From: Echinococcus granulosus
Taxonomy: Eukaryota; Platyhelminthes; Cestoda; Cyclophyllidea; Taeniidae
DNA length: 64,000 nt
Assembly: GCF_000524195.1 (NCBI RefSeq)
Contig: NW_020170391.1
Span: 764,273 to 828,272 of the forward strand
Reading direction: 5' to 3'
Numbering within the stretch: the stretch's first letter is position 1; each line of letters starts with the position of its first letter. The translations under genes and the position numbers were made by a program. A model generated the notes under the pieces. That model was not told where the DNA came from, ran no database searches, and saw only the letters and a program-made list of their open reading frames with translations. This document shows positions 14,102-25,146 of the stretch, piece by piece.

Positions 14102-15357
14102 ATTATTCGACGCTGTCAATTGAAAGGCTTTCATGTCGAGTATTTCAAGAGAGAGTCACAGACAAAACCTATATTCTCGTTTCTGTCAGTCTTCTCTCCC
14201 TCATAGGAATTCTGGGTGTTGTGGGAAATGCACTCGTATTGCTGGTCTACTGTCAGAGCCCTTTGTTATGTTGCTGTCACTGTTGTCGCATGGTCCACCC
14301 ACAGTGTAGTTCCAGATTTCGTAAGGGTCTTCAGCACAGCCAAAGAAAACTCCTTATAGCCCTTGCCGTTGTGGATCTTCTCACTGCAACTATAGTTCTT
14401 CCGTGTGACATTGCGCACAAAGTTTTCATTCTCTTAAACATTCGCATCTACTGCGACTTAAACGTGGGCAACCTCGCTTATGGACTTATAGATAACGCAA
14501 GGAATGTTATGTTTGCACTTGAGGGAAGCATTCTCACATCAATTGCAATCGACCGGTTCATAGTTATCGGGTGTCCCTATGTGAGGATTATAAGCAGCAA
14601 ATGGCGAACATGCACCTCCAGTGTCAGCGAGCTTTCGTCGGGTCAGACATCGAGCCACGACATGCTGAATAAGTCTACTTCACCTCATATCACAGGCACT
14701 GAAGCCAATTACACCTCAAAAGCTGTCGCACGTCAAGATGAATTCGAACTATCCCGGAGGTCGGAACGGCAGGCGCAATCTATCTTGGTACCGAGCACTC
14801 CATCGAAGCTGCGTCGTCAATTGTGCGTTCTTCTGCCCATCACTATAACCACTTCGATTTTGTTGATCTTTGAGGCTGCTGTCTTCGTTTTGCACATCCA
14901 AGAGCATAGGACGGGGGATAAGTCTCTTCCAGCTGCCAGGCTAAGATACTTTTTGAACCGTCTATACCTAATTTTAACATTGGTTACTTTTCCTTTCGTC
15001 TGTGGTCCTTACGTTTGTATTTTTCTGGCCATACGCAGCCTTGATAAGAAAAGAGCTCGCCTTCATAGCCATGGATCAGCTCGACTGCCGAGGTCACGGA
15101 GAACGGCTTTAACTCTGTTCATTGCAACTCTCGTGTTTTACCTGACCCTACTTCCCGTGTTAATAGTTCACTTTGGGAACTGGTCAAATGACTCTGGAAC
15201 CCGAGAGGACATGGCCAAGGATGTGCATATGCACCCAAGCGTAGCGTACATTCACCACGAGTTTTACTATATCAACAACGCTGTAAATTTTTTCATATAC
15301 TCTTGGGTCTCACCCGCCTTTCGAAGACGTCTCAGAGAACTTCGTAAGAGAAATTAA
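14098..15357 (+). CDS. divergent class A (rhodopsin-type) G protein-coupled receptor
   Basis: Intronless 419-residue seven-helix receptor, expected at the plasma membrane to bind an unknown ligand (possibly a neuropeptide) and signal through a G protein. TM1 spans about 25-51 with GNALV (43-47). TM2 is about 84-108 with LAVVD (D93 in the 2.50 position). TM3 ends in DRF (152-154) in place of DRY. TM4 is about 242-266, TM5 about 284-313, TM6 about 336-358 with F347 and P353, and TM7 about 389-405 ending NFFIY (397-401) in place of NPxxY. It is followed by a basic helix-8-like SPAFRRRLRELRKR tail. Oddities: intracellular loop 1 is Cys-rich (C52, C58-60, C62, C63); loop 2 is very long (about 155-241); TM4 lacks the usual Trp; extracellular loop 2 is short with no Cys; C119 to D152 is 33 residues where 24 is usual. 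N-glycosylation sequons are at N2, N361 and N364. This is the only in-frame ATG after an upstream TAA (14041-14043). The ligand cannot be assigned. Confidence 0.9.
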   Translation: MNYSTLSIERLSCRVFQERVTDKTYILVSVSLLSLIGILGVVGNALVLLVYCQSPLLCCCHCCRMVHPQCSSRFRKGLQHSQRKLLIALAVVDLLTATIVLPCDIAHKVFILLNIRIYCDLNVGNLAYGLIDNARNVMFALEGSILTSIAIDRFIVIGCPYVRIISSKWRTCTSSVSELSSGQTSSHDMLNKSTSPHITGTEANYTSKAVARQDEFELSRRSERQAQSILVPSTPSKLRRQLCVLLPITITTSILLIFEAAVFVLHIQEHRTGDKSLPAARLRYFLNRLYLILTLVTFPFVCGPYVCIFLAIRSLDKKRARLHSHGSARLPRSRRTALTLFIATLVFYLTLLPVLIVHFGNWSNDSGTREDMAKDVHMHPSVAYIHHEFYYINNAVNFFIYSWVSPAFRRRLRELRKRN

Positions 15358-18300
15358 TCTGTATCAGTTAATTTCACGTCTATTTTTGTAGCTTCAATTT
15401 TCTTATTGACCTCCACATTACAATGATCTAATATTTCGGCTATTCTGTAGTATTCTGTTTCCTGTAATACCTTTACATTAACCTCAGCAGACTCATCAGA
15501 TGAATATGCGTAGCATGACTTTTATTCAAGTGCTATTTATGCAAGAGATTCATGAGACCGAAACCAAATCCTTTCCTATAAATCCACAGCATATTCAAAT
15601 ATCGTGACTGAAAGTAAGAAAACCTGAGCTCCATTTAGTCACGTCCACTCATCGGTTTTACCAATTTGTACTGCTTTCCTGTTTTTGGTACTATCTTTAT
15701 CTTTGATTACGTTAAAAACTGTGTGTGTTTATACTGCATGAAATATCGTCCAATTTATTTTTTAAGTTAATAACTGCATTTATTTTCGGTGGGTTTTAAA
15801 AGGGTCTTTTATTTTCAACGACAATACCTAGGCATTTTCTAATCAAAAGCAAAGACATCTGAAATGAGACCAGCTCATATACGACATACCGAAGAGACGC
15901 TTCATTGGACCAGTTGCACCACTTTTTGGATGCTAATTTAAATTCGTTTGCTTTTCCGCTTCAAAAAAAGGAAGGCACAGTGAGCGAGAACATTAAGCAC
16001 AACTTGCATCAACTTGGGAATCCGAGTTTTCAAGGTACCCCACCAATAAACATCTCCTTTAGGCAGTTTGTCTATAATGCCAATCAGCTGGTGAGTATCG
16101 GGTGATGGAAATCAGGATGTTCAAAATATTTGTAACCGGTGCCAGTGTAAACACTCTAAATATCGTTTGGTAGTTGCATCAGCCCAAATGTATTTAGAGA
16201 TTAATGCGAAATTACTCTCCGACTTTAAGAAAACCGTCGATTCCCTAAATATAAAAATCTCGTTTGTGAATTAGAAGTACAGTTTTGCTGCACTATCATT
16301 TTCAAACAAACGCATGTTTTGTCTAGCCTAACAAAAGATTGGAAAGCTAATAGCTTTACTGGTACAGTCACATTAGTGATTACCAGCCTCGGAAGACAAG
16401 CGACAGAGTGAAGTGAAACATAAGTAGTTTTAGTAGACACAAGGTGAATTTACCAAGTACTGTCCTCCCTTTCCAAAATAGAAAAAATCAAACAGAGAAA
16501 AAATGTGTTAGAATTTTCCTTTGTGTAAAATTAGACTTAACTTAAGAGAGCAAAAGAAGCAGTAAATTACTAGGTTAATTATTTTTTAGAAAGTCCAGAA
16601 GTTAAAATAAAAATATATGTCAAGTTTGCCGAAATGATCACTTATTTAGATATAGAAAAGGCATCAACTAGTACAATATGTTCAAGTTAAAATCGGCTTA
16701 CCTTTTCGCCATCTGCGTTCAAGATCGTAATTTGAGATGATCTTGAAGCCAAATAACGCAGGATTTGTTGAATGATATAAGTAAAGTCTATGCAAATCAA
16801 TGATTTGGTGAATTTGGGAATAGTACCCTATTATAAATAAATATTTTGTTTAAAACAGTAAACCTTATCTAGTTAATGACAATTATTCTCTTGAAGTCTA
16901 TCCTTTAGGAATACTCAGTACAAAAGCTGAATATAGAATACGTCGATCTACTTGCTTGGCGCCTCAAACACTGTTTTGTACCTCTATAATGCCTCCTATA
17001 CTTTGTGCGAATAAAACTGTTAGTGGCTCAACATTTTGCTTTGGTTGAAGTAGATTATTTGTGCCTGTATATTGTTCAGACTAAGAACAGTTGCTTCCAA
17101 AGCATTATTTGATGCCAGAAGTTTTTGGACTATCAAATTACATTCCCATTTTACATTTAGATTTTTGGGGTAATTAAACTGTTACTGTCGATTGATTTTA
17201 GTCGCCAGTTAAAGGTGTTAAACCATCTAGGAAATGCTTTTGGGGCCTTCGTTAAGGGTAATTAGTAGGACGGAAAACAGATTACCCTCAGATTTTCCCA
17301 AAAGAAACGTGGAACTATTTGCTTCAAAACATTAATGAAATGCAGCTTAACAACCATTAGTGGAGCACAATTTTCCTTTGTCTACATGGAAATCGGTGGA
17401 CCACTTTCCTACTCTATCCTTTTTCACTTTACAGGAGCGGTAAAAGTGGTGAGGGGACAACAATGAAATCCTTCATTTCCACTTTTTCCGTATTTACTGG
17501 GTGTTTGGAAATCTACGATACAAGCAGTGTCAACTGCCCTTAAAGTGATTTATTCATAATTTAAGCGTTACCTTTTAAATTTACTTTTGGCAGAGTGACC
17601 TACACTTCCTGATTATGCAAAGGAAACGATAAGTGAAATGTCACGTTCTGCACACGCCGCTTAAGGCTGCCATTATTTTATGTCAAGTACCAGGACCTTG
17701 TGCACTCAACTAAGTGGAAGCAAATTCTGTTTTCGTACCATGACTTCAAGTAAGGAATTAAACTGTTTGAAAAAGCGAGTCTCAGATTACTAGTACAAGA
17801 TGTTATTACAATCCATAGAGGGATTATTTCAAGTAAGTGACTCAATATGAAAGTGCCTTTCGTTTCAACTGTCAAGTAACTAAACATCACAGAAAGTATG
17901 ACATTCTTGCTGTGCACATCATTAATCACTGATTAGTGCAAGTTGGTAATGTTTATAATGTGCTCCCAGATGCCTCCTTAAATACACAAGTGTCGGACAA
18001 GTCACCATGAAGCGTAATAGCTGCTTACCACATCCGTTCCACCTTCCATTCTGTTCAAATTAGAAGCTGTAGTTGATCGTAATAATGATGTCTTTATCAG
18101 CAACAGATAAGTTAAGGGATATCAGTTAGTGGACTATTATCAAGGCTATGTTAGGAATGACTGAGAGAATCTTCTGCAGAAAGTAGCGGTAGCGTAGTGT
18201 GAAGTACGAAGTTAATTACTGTGTCCTTCTCATACTCCACATAATCCAGTAAAACAAGCGTTATATCACATATGATACTTCCTAGTAAGGCGAATAAAAC

Positions 18301-21300
18301 TACGTATTCAACGTAGGTACGAAAAAACAATTCCCATCTTAAAGTTATGCGCAATGCTCTGCATGGCGTGAGCGCTTTGGTTTGCTGGTTGTCTGGATTT
18401 TTCTGCCGAGCATTTTCCTCCAAAATTGAGTTATTTACCCACTTTAGCATTCGTCTTTGCGACTTTCCATCTACTGCTTACGAGTTGAATAAATAGAGCT
18501 ACTTTGAGGTTCATACCACATTTTTTGGCTTTTTAACGCTTCGCTTTCTCTGTTTCTCCAAGTCGAATCAACTGCAGCTGACAATGCCCACAAAGGCTGC
18601 GATTGTGCAACTTAATTTGTAACATAAGTTGAGAGCAACCTTACTTTCTAGTCGCCTGTCTTTCAGATGGTTAGACTTCACAAAACTACCCAATGTGCCA
18701 AACTCAGTAATAGGGGACAAGCATGTGCCTTTCAAGGCTTCGCTTTATCAGCAAAACGTGAATATTCACTCTTAAGGTGTGCAGGCAGTATTAATATGCA
18801 ATAATTTTGACTCAATATCTATTGAAAAACATAATGCCTCCCCTATATTTGAAAAGTAACTATAAGTTATAGTATAGTGCAGCATTGAAAGCGTAATTAA
18901 TGCCTATTTTAGTTCAGGTTGAAGTATTCTCGTTAGTATTTAGGACGACTGTGAAAAAGCGAAATTCCTCTGCTCTAGAAAAAGTGATATTTTGTACAAA
19001 ATGTGGTTACTATTACATGACATTTGGATAGACTTAAACTACACTGCGTGTTTTCATAATGCCATTGAAAAAGGGAAGTTTAAAGAGTTGCCTTTTAACG
19101 AGACCGAAGCTAGACCGCCTGAAGTGGCCTCAATGGCCTTTTCACATGTCCACCCATCACGTTTATCTATTAAGCGTAGATGCTTTCTAAAACCTGTTTA
19201 AGTGATGCAGTAAGTATAAGAAACCCCTCCATAAGGGTATTTTATTCCAATTTATTTTCTTTGTTGCAATTTATTGATGACAGATTCATCATTTTCCTAC
19301 TGTAAAAGTGATTGAGGTTCTAAAATTCTTCCAATTTATAAATAAAATTAGATATTTGAAGTAGCCAAATGGTGGTCCAAATGTATTAGTTATAGTTTAC
19401 TAAATCTGCCTTTAATGTTTCATGACTTCATGAAAGGGCGTTGAGTTGTCGAGTTCTTCAGCGCGTCCGAATGTCGAATACGAAAGGTCGCGCTTTTGCA
19501 TGGCCTCGCCTGTAAACTCTCTTACGAGCGATGGAATGACTTCACAAATTACATCCACACAATTTAGCATCGTATTCTATTAAAAAGCATTAAAAATGGT
19601 TTGTATCGTTTGCGAATATCTTGTTCTCAAAGTCCTTATTTTTCTGTAAAGTATTGAAGTCATTATTAATATGCATTTACAATAGTGTCAAGAGATAATA
19701 CCCAACTGCTCAGTTATTTAGCGGCGTAAATGAAATGTAGAAATTGTTAATTGGAAGCAATGGTTATCTTACGATGAAAGAACCTTCCACATTGCTTTTG
19801 TCGGGATTATGTTAGATAATTCATTTTTAATGCTTGTCTTTCAACATTTACTGCGGTAAACTGGAAACTCATTTTTTAAAATTTTTCCAATACTGCTATT
19901 AGCCACATTTTGTGAGAAAACTTTAAGCAAGAAGAGTGCTTCTAAGTAATTGTCCAATATAGAAATAATTGCACAGGTGTAAGGACACCACTAATACAAT
20001 TGAATCGTCGCAGTAGACTACTACATCCAAAAAATGCTCAAAAAATAACTCCAAAAGTGAAGCGATCATAAAGTAATGCCTCAGTTCCTCGCCATTGATA
20101 GCGCCTAAAGAAATCACTCACTGCTTCACCTTAAAACTGGGTGAGGCAGGCTCAAAACTGTTTGGTATATTTTAACAGTATCCTTCATTGAATCCGTCTA
20201 TGCAAGTAATTTAGAATTTGAGATGCATCGAAGTCGCTGAAATGTGTACCTATCGTCATCCCACCTTTCATCTCCCACTGTACTCTGACTGACCTTAGTT
20301 AAAATAAATAAAGCAATTCAGTCTTAACAAAATCCTTACTACTATTAATTTTTGAGCTCGCATGAAACAAGAGGGGAAAGCAAAGCAAAAGTGGAGGTAC
20401 GTCCTTCCATGGCTTGCCTTTTTACATTGTAAACCAAAACTAGTGGCAGTTTGTACAGTTTTCCTACAATTAGATCCGTTCATTGACTACTCTTACAATT
20501 TAAACAGAAGACAGTGGTTCTACTCTTAACGTGATGCAATGAATCACGTCTTCCTTATGAACTTCTTGAGCTTAGGCGACCCCCTACAGTCAATAATACC
20601 AAAAAGTCCTGGAATGTAGATTTTCGAAAGTTAGTGGTAAATGTGCAGCACAGTTTCCAGCCGTAACCATACCTACACCCTCACAGGCAAGTACAACTGG
20701 ATCCAAAAGAGGCATTCTTGTAAGAAGCCAAAAGTGCGTGATTTTTACGAAAGTCTAAATTAAAGCCTTACCACAAAAGCGTTACAAAGCTGCCTTACAA
20801 TAGTGAGGGCGCTGATGTAGAGGTTATAGCCGTCTCCCACTGTTTCAGCTGAACAAATTTTTCTACTTTTTCCTATTAAATTGTTTACATACTATTTGTA
20901 TCTTGGTCATCCCGCCCGGGTAGCTCCTAAAATTCACTTCATTTGTCAAATAATGTAACAGTCTTTTCCGTCGGAGGCATTACTAAACAATACGTTTTAT
21001 GCCATGATATTATTTTTTTATCTCCATATTGTTTGATCTGAGCTTTGATATTTATCGGAATAAATCTGGTTTATTTACGAAGTATTTCAAGTTAGTGGAC
21101 TTAGGTGTGTATTTGAATGGGGAAGGATTGTTGTGCTCAAGCGGACGGTAGTAAAACTTTAGGTGGGATCGTGATGTTACGGCTGTGAATAGTACAGTGG
21201 CTAACACAAGTAACTCACACATTCAAGACAATCATGGTCGGATGCTGCCTATGCGAAAATGCAAATATTATTCTGGTTTTATAGCTGTTTACCTTAGTGG

Positions 21301-24131
21301 CGCGCACTTGAAATGCATCGCCATCACCAGCGCTGTGATTCAGAGGTTTTTTGCCTTTACTCCAAGGCTTTCAGCTTGATTAACAAGAAGTGGCAGTTAT
21401 TGCACATCTCTAAGCGTGATTATCCTATTGGAGAAGTGATTTTTCCTGAAAATTTTCTTTAAAACCTACTTCACGGTTGCAGGTTACATTTTGACTAGCT
21501 ATTGCTCAGGAGCGGTAAATTGTGAAGAAGAAATTGTGAAAATTATTGTAATTTCAAAACTCTCGGCGTTTTTTTGTTTTCTTCGTTCTGATGCCAAAGT
21601 GAGTGTGAGCTCTGGATTTAATTACTGACGGAGAAAGAGTTTTTAGGGCTAAAGAAATACCTCCTCACAATATGCTGCTTGAAAAAATAAACTGTCTTAA
21701 GCGTCTCTACTTCTCATTAATGTTCTTCGTGTATTTAGGCGAAAAACATCCACAACTCCTGTGCCCCAGTTAGATTCTGCTTTGGAGGATGTAATCCAAT
21801 GCATGTGTATTTTCAAAGTCCCTAATGTTAATTTATTTGCAGCTCACGATAGTTTTTTTTATGAATCCGCCTTCCAAAAGAGCAACTTCGCATTAACTTT
21901 GCTTAATTTTTAATTGCTCTAGGTAGTTACACTACCATTCATTCCACTAGTATAGACCTCAAGGAGGTCTGCAATCACCCATTAAGAACGGGGTTTCAGC
22001 TTCTGTTGCCCTCATCCATAAACACCAATGCTTTGTGCAGCTGATTTTCTCCGTTAGTTCGTTTTACCGTAAATTCCCCTAGACACCGATTCTGAAACAA
22101 AAAAAGCTGTTCCATCCCACCGACTTCTCAAGCCACTTTGTATAAGTAATTAAAATAAGTTGGTTAAGATGTCTGGTGGCCTTTTATTCATTACAAAAGC
22201 TAAATTTGCGCAAGTTTAGGGCTGAAATTTTTACCTAAATTGTAAAAAAGGAATAGTGATAATTCTTTCAATGTTTTAATTTCAGGCGTAGCTCAGTTCA
22301 ATGCCAGTATTTTTAATTAAGAACAGGAAATCATAAACACGTCAAAAATCGGTAGTGAACAAATGGATCACAACAATATGTGCAGAATAGACATGATATT
22401 TTCATCAATTCTACATCAAAGCACTTTGTATATTCCAAATTGAAACATTTTCATACGCTCTTCAATGGTGTCAGCATTTCTGTTCTTATGGTGTGAGAAT
22501 TTTTCGGTTGAGATTTCTCTATTTCATGCAATTTGAACTTGTAATTGAGGGAGAGTGTAAAAAAAGGGACTTTTGTTGAGTCATCCTTAGCCTCTCAGAT
22601 TTTAGTAAGTTGATTCAATAATCCGAACTTGCATACGCTCATATTGATGATTTCATATTAAATTCATACCCTCTTAGAAGCGTTGTTAACCGTCCTCATC
22701 CACCTACCGCCATTATTCAAATTTCTTCATCCAAAAATGCAGACAGAAAGCACTTTTTCGACTGGAATTATCTAATGTTTTCTAAGTTAAATATTTAAAT
22801 TTTGCGGTTTAAGTTCTATTTTTTAGTGAATCAAGCTGGTTAAACGACACCCGCTCCAAAAGAGCTGGTCATGCTACTAATCATGGCCAAAAGGTGTACC
22901 TCCTCTGTCAATGTATCAAGAGATGCTTCCGTGAAAGGGTGTCAAAAATTACGGTAAATCAATTTTGGCGGCATCGATAGGATAAAAATGGTGGTACACT
23001 CAAGAAATCCGGGAAACATGACAGTAAGATAGCATTTTAAAAGGGGAGCCTACCATTAGAGTATTCGCTTTTGAAGGTACTAAGCATTATAGGAGATTGC
23101 TATTCACTATGGACTTTTTGTTTAGTTAGAACGAAGCCGAGAAAGGTCGAAACAGCGATACCTCCTTGGACTTATAAGCATGCAAATTGTAACAGACTGT
23201 ACTACATAGGCTAGTGCAAAAGGCGATTGCAATTCTTAGTAATTTGGAAATGGGGCGTGACCCGGCCATGTACAAAAAAAGGGTGAATTTACTGTTTTTG
23301 ATGCCGCTTAATCAGTATGGCTAAAGAAGCTTGTTGCAAGTCCCAAAAAAGTTTCATAGAGATTGCTCTAGATTTACTTCAGGTTTTACGAGATTTCGAC
23401 AAATGTGCATTGTAGTGCATAGTAAACTATCTCATTGTAGTAACCAATTAGTAGTTATTTTAATCAAACCAGTTAATCAAATAGCCAATAGTTTCATTTG
23501 TTACAAACCTCTGTCTTGCTGGAAGTACTTAAAGAAAATTCGATATACGGTGAAAAGGAACCCTAGTATTTCGCAAATCAGTGTAGGAGCACCATCATGC
23601 TGCATAATGTCACTACTGATTAACTGTTAGCAGAGAATGTGTCTTTAAGATGAGTAAATAAACAAGTCCATCCACAGTTGCTGTTTGTCAGTATTATCTT
23701 TTAATTTGCATGATCTGCAGGTTCCATCTTCACCCAACTAGTATTTGTGATTGTGCGCTATTGATAAGTACACTCACATTAGCAAATTTCATGGCTTTAA
23801 CTTGTCGGAAGGGAGAGTTCAGACATTTGCATGCCAGTAGCTACCATAACACCATTTCGCATTGATCTAGTACCTGGTTTGTTGCTCATTGATACCCGTT
23901 GTAGTTTCTACGCTTGTTTCTTTACATTTTTAAGCGAAATCCATATGTTTCATAGCTATGTACCAATAACTTTTTAACAAATTTCATCGCAAGACATCAT
24001 GATTTTATTCAAACCACAAGGGACATATCTAGACGTTGAGCAATTAGAAAAATCTCTGATCCTCACTAAGTCTGTTTAACTACTTGATTAAACGCATTAC
24101 ATTTTTCGACTACATTATTAAAAAGACACCT
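15358..24131. other. spacer between GPCR and hunchback, no gene seen
   Basis: AT-rich sequence with no RNA gene, domain or splice-supported exon. Open frames of about 99 codons at 18151-18450 (-) and 23331-23630 (+) are low in GC and resemble no family I know. The first has one hydrophobic stretch but no supporting context. No canonical AATAAA lies close behind the receptor stop, so its 3' end is unplaced. Confidence 0.6.
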
Positions 24132-24137
24132 TTTATT
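24132..24137 (-). terminator. poly(A) signal of the hunchback gene
   Basis: AATAAA on the minus strand (TTTATT on the plus strand), about 135 bases after the hunchback stop codon. This is a sensible distance for the 3' UTR end. Confidence 0.55.
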
Positions 24138-24270
24138 TAACCATTACATAGATATATACAAAAGTAATGAGGTGAGGTGTGTGGGTAGATGTAGGTGGCA
24201 GCAATTATTTTGTTCTGAGGTACGTAAAACATGGAGCTAGATAAAACGATTTACAAAAAAAAACACCGAA

Positions 24271-25146
24271 TCAAGCACTACCACCACCATGTTCCTTCTC
24301 ATTGATGTGATTGAAGAAGTCCACTGAGTCTTTGCAACGAATACCGCATCGTTTACAGCGGAAAGGATCTTTGGGGTCATGGAACTGTTTGTGCAGTTCA
24401 AAGAGAGCTTCGTTCTTAAATATGATTTCACAATATCCGCATTCATATTTCGCCAAGGAAGTGTGCATATTTTCCTCCTGCACTCTAGCTTCCGTTTTCG
24501 GGGCTGAGAGATCCAGTACATCATCCTCTGTCATATACAGCGCTGGTGTTTCGGGTTTAAATGGTAAATTGAGAAGTGGTGGAAAGGATGTTGAGGGGGG
24601 TGGTGGCGTCTGGGGAAAAGCCTGCTGCTGCATGGAGAGCACAAATGCAGTCATTAATGCAAGGTTTTCTTGAGACCTATCTGAAGGTATCTCAGGTTGG
24701 AGGTTGATTGGGGGAGGAGGAAAGAGGGGCAGCATAGGAGTAACAGGAAGAGGGGATGGTTGACTCATCGGTGGGGCCACTTGGTCCGGTTTAATCAGTA
24801 GGGCATTTGTTCTCTCCGGAAGACTTCCATCCACGTTCAGAACCACAGCCTGCGTGTGTTTGTGCTTGGTGAGATGAATTTTTAGACTGTGGAAATACTT
24901 TGTGGCGTAGTTGCAGTCAGCGCAGCGGTACTGGTACACATTAGTATGCGATTTCATGTGGCTATTGAGCATGGATTTGTTGACACACTCGTAATTACAC
25001 TTGGAGCATTTGTAGGGCTTCGAACCCAGATGATTGCGAATGTGATATTCAAGGTGATGTCGGTATTCCGTGACAAACGGACACTGCGTGCATTGCAACT
25101 GTCGGTCCGCTTTTATGTGAGTTCGCTGGTGCTGCCAATAGTCTGT
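24271..25146 (-). CDS. hb: hunchback last exon: fingers 3 (part) to 8 and stop
   Basis: Acceptor TTACAG|ACAGAC, phase 0. A second acag four bases on would break the frame. The exon encodes the second half of finger 3 ([10 protein letters not shown]), fingers 4-6 back to back, then about 140 residues rich in Pro, Leu and Gln with VLDLS (483-487), then fingers 7 and 8. The stop TGA is at 24273-24271. Finger spacing is CX2C-X12-HX3H for fingers 3-7. Finger 8 is CX2C-X12-HX5H, as is usual for the last Hunchback finger. Confidence 0.93.
   Translation of the reverse strand, partial: TDYWQHQRTHIKADRQLQCTQCPFVTEYRHHLEYHIRNHLGSKPYKCSKCNYECVNKSMLNSHMKSHTNVYQYRCADCNYATKYFHSLKIHLTKHKHTQAVVLNVDGSLPERTNALLIKPDQVAPPMSQPSPLPVTPMLPLFPPPPINLQPEIPSDRSQENLALMTAFVLSMQQQAFPQTPPPPSTSFPPLLNLPFKPETPALYMTEDDVLDLSAPKTEARVQEENMHTSLAKYECGYCEIIFKNEALFELHKQFHDPKDPFRCKRCGIRCKDSVDFFNHINEKEHGGGSA

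Noticed and set aside
18151..18450. 99-codon minus-strand frame with one hydrophobic segment
   Set aside because: Low GC, no family resemblance, no splice or poly(A) context.
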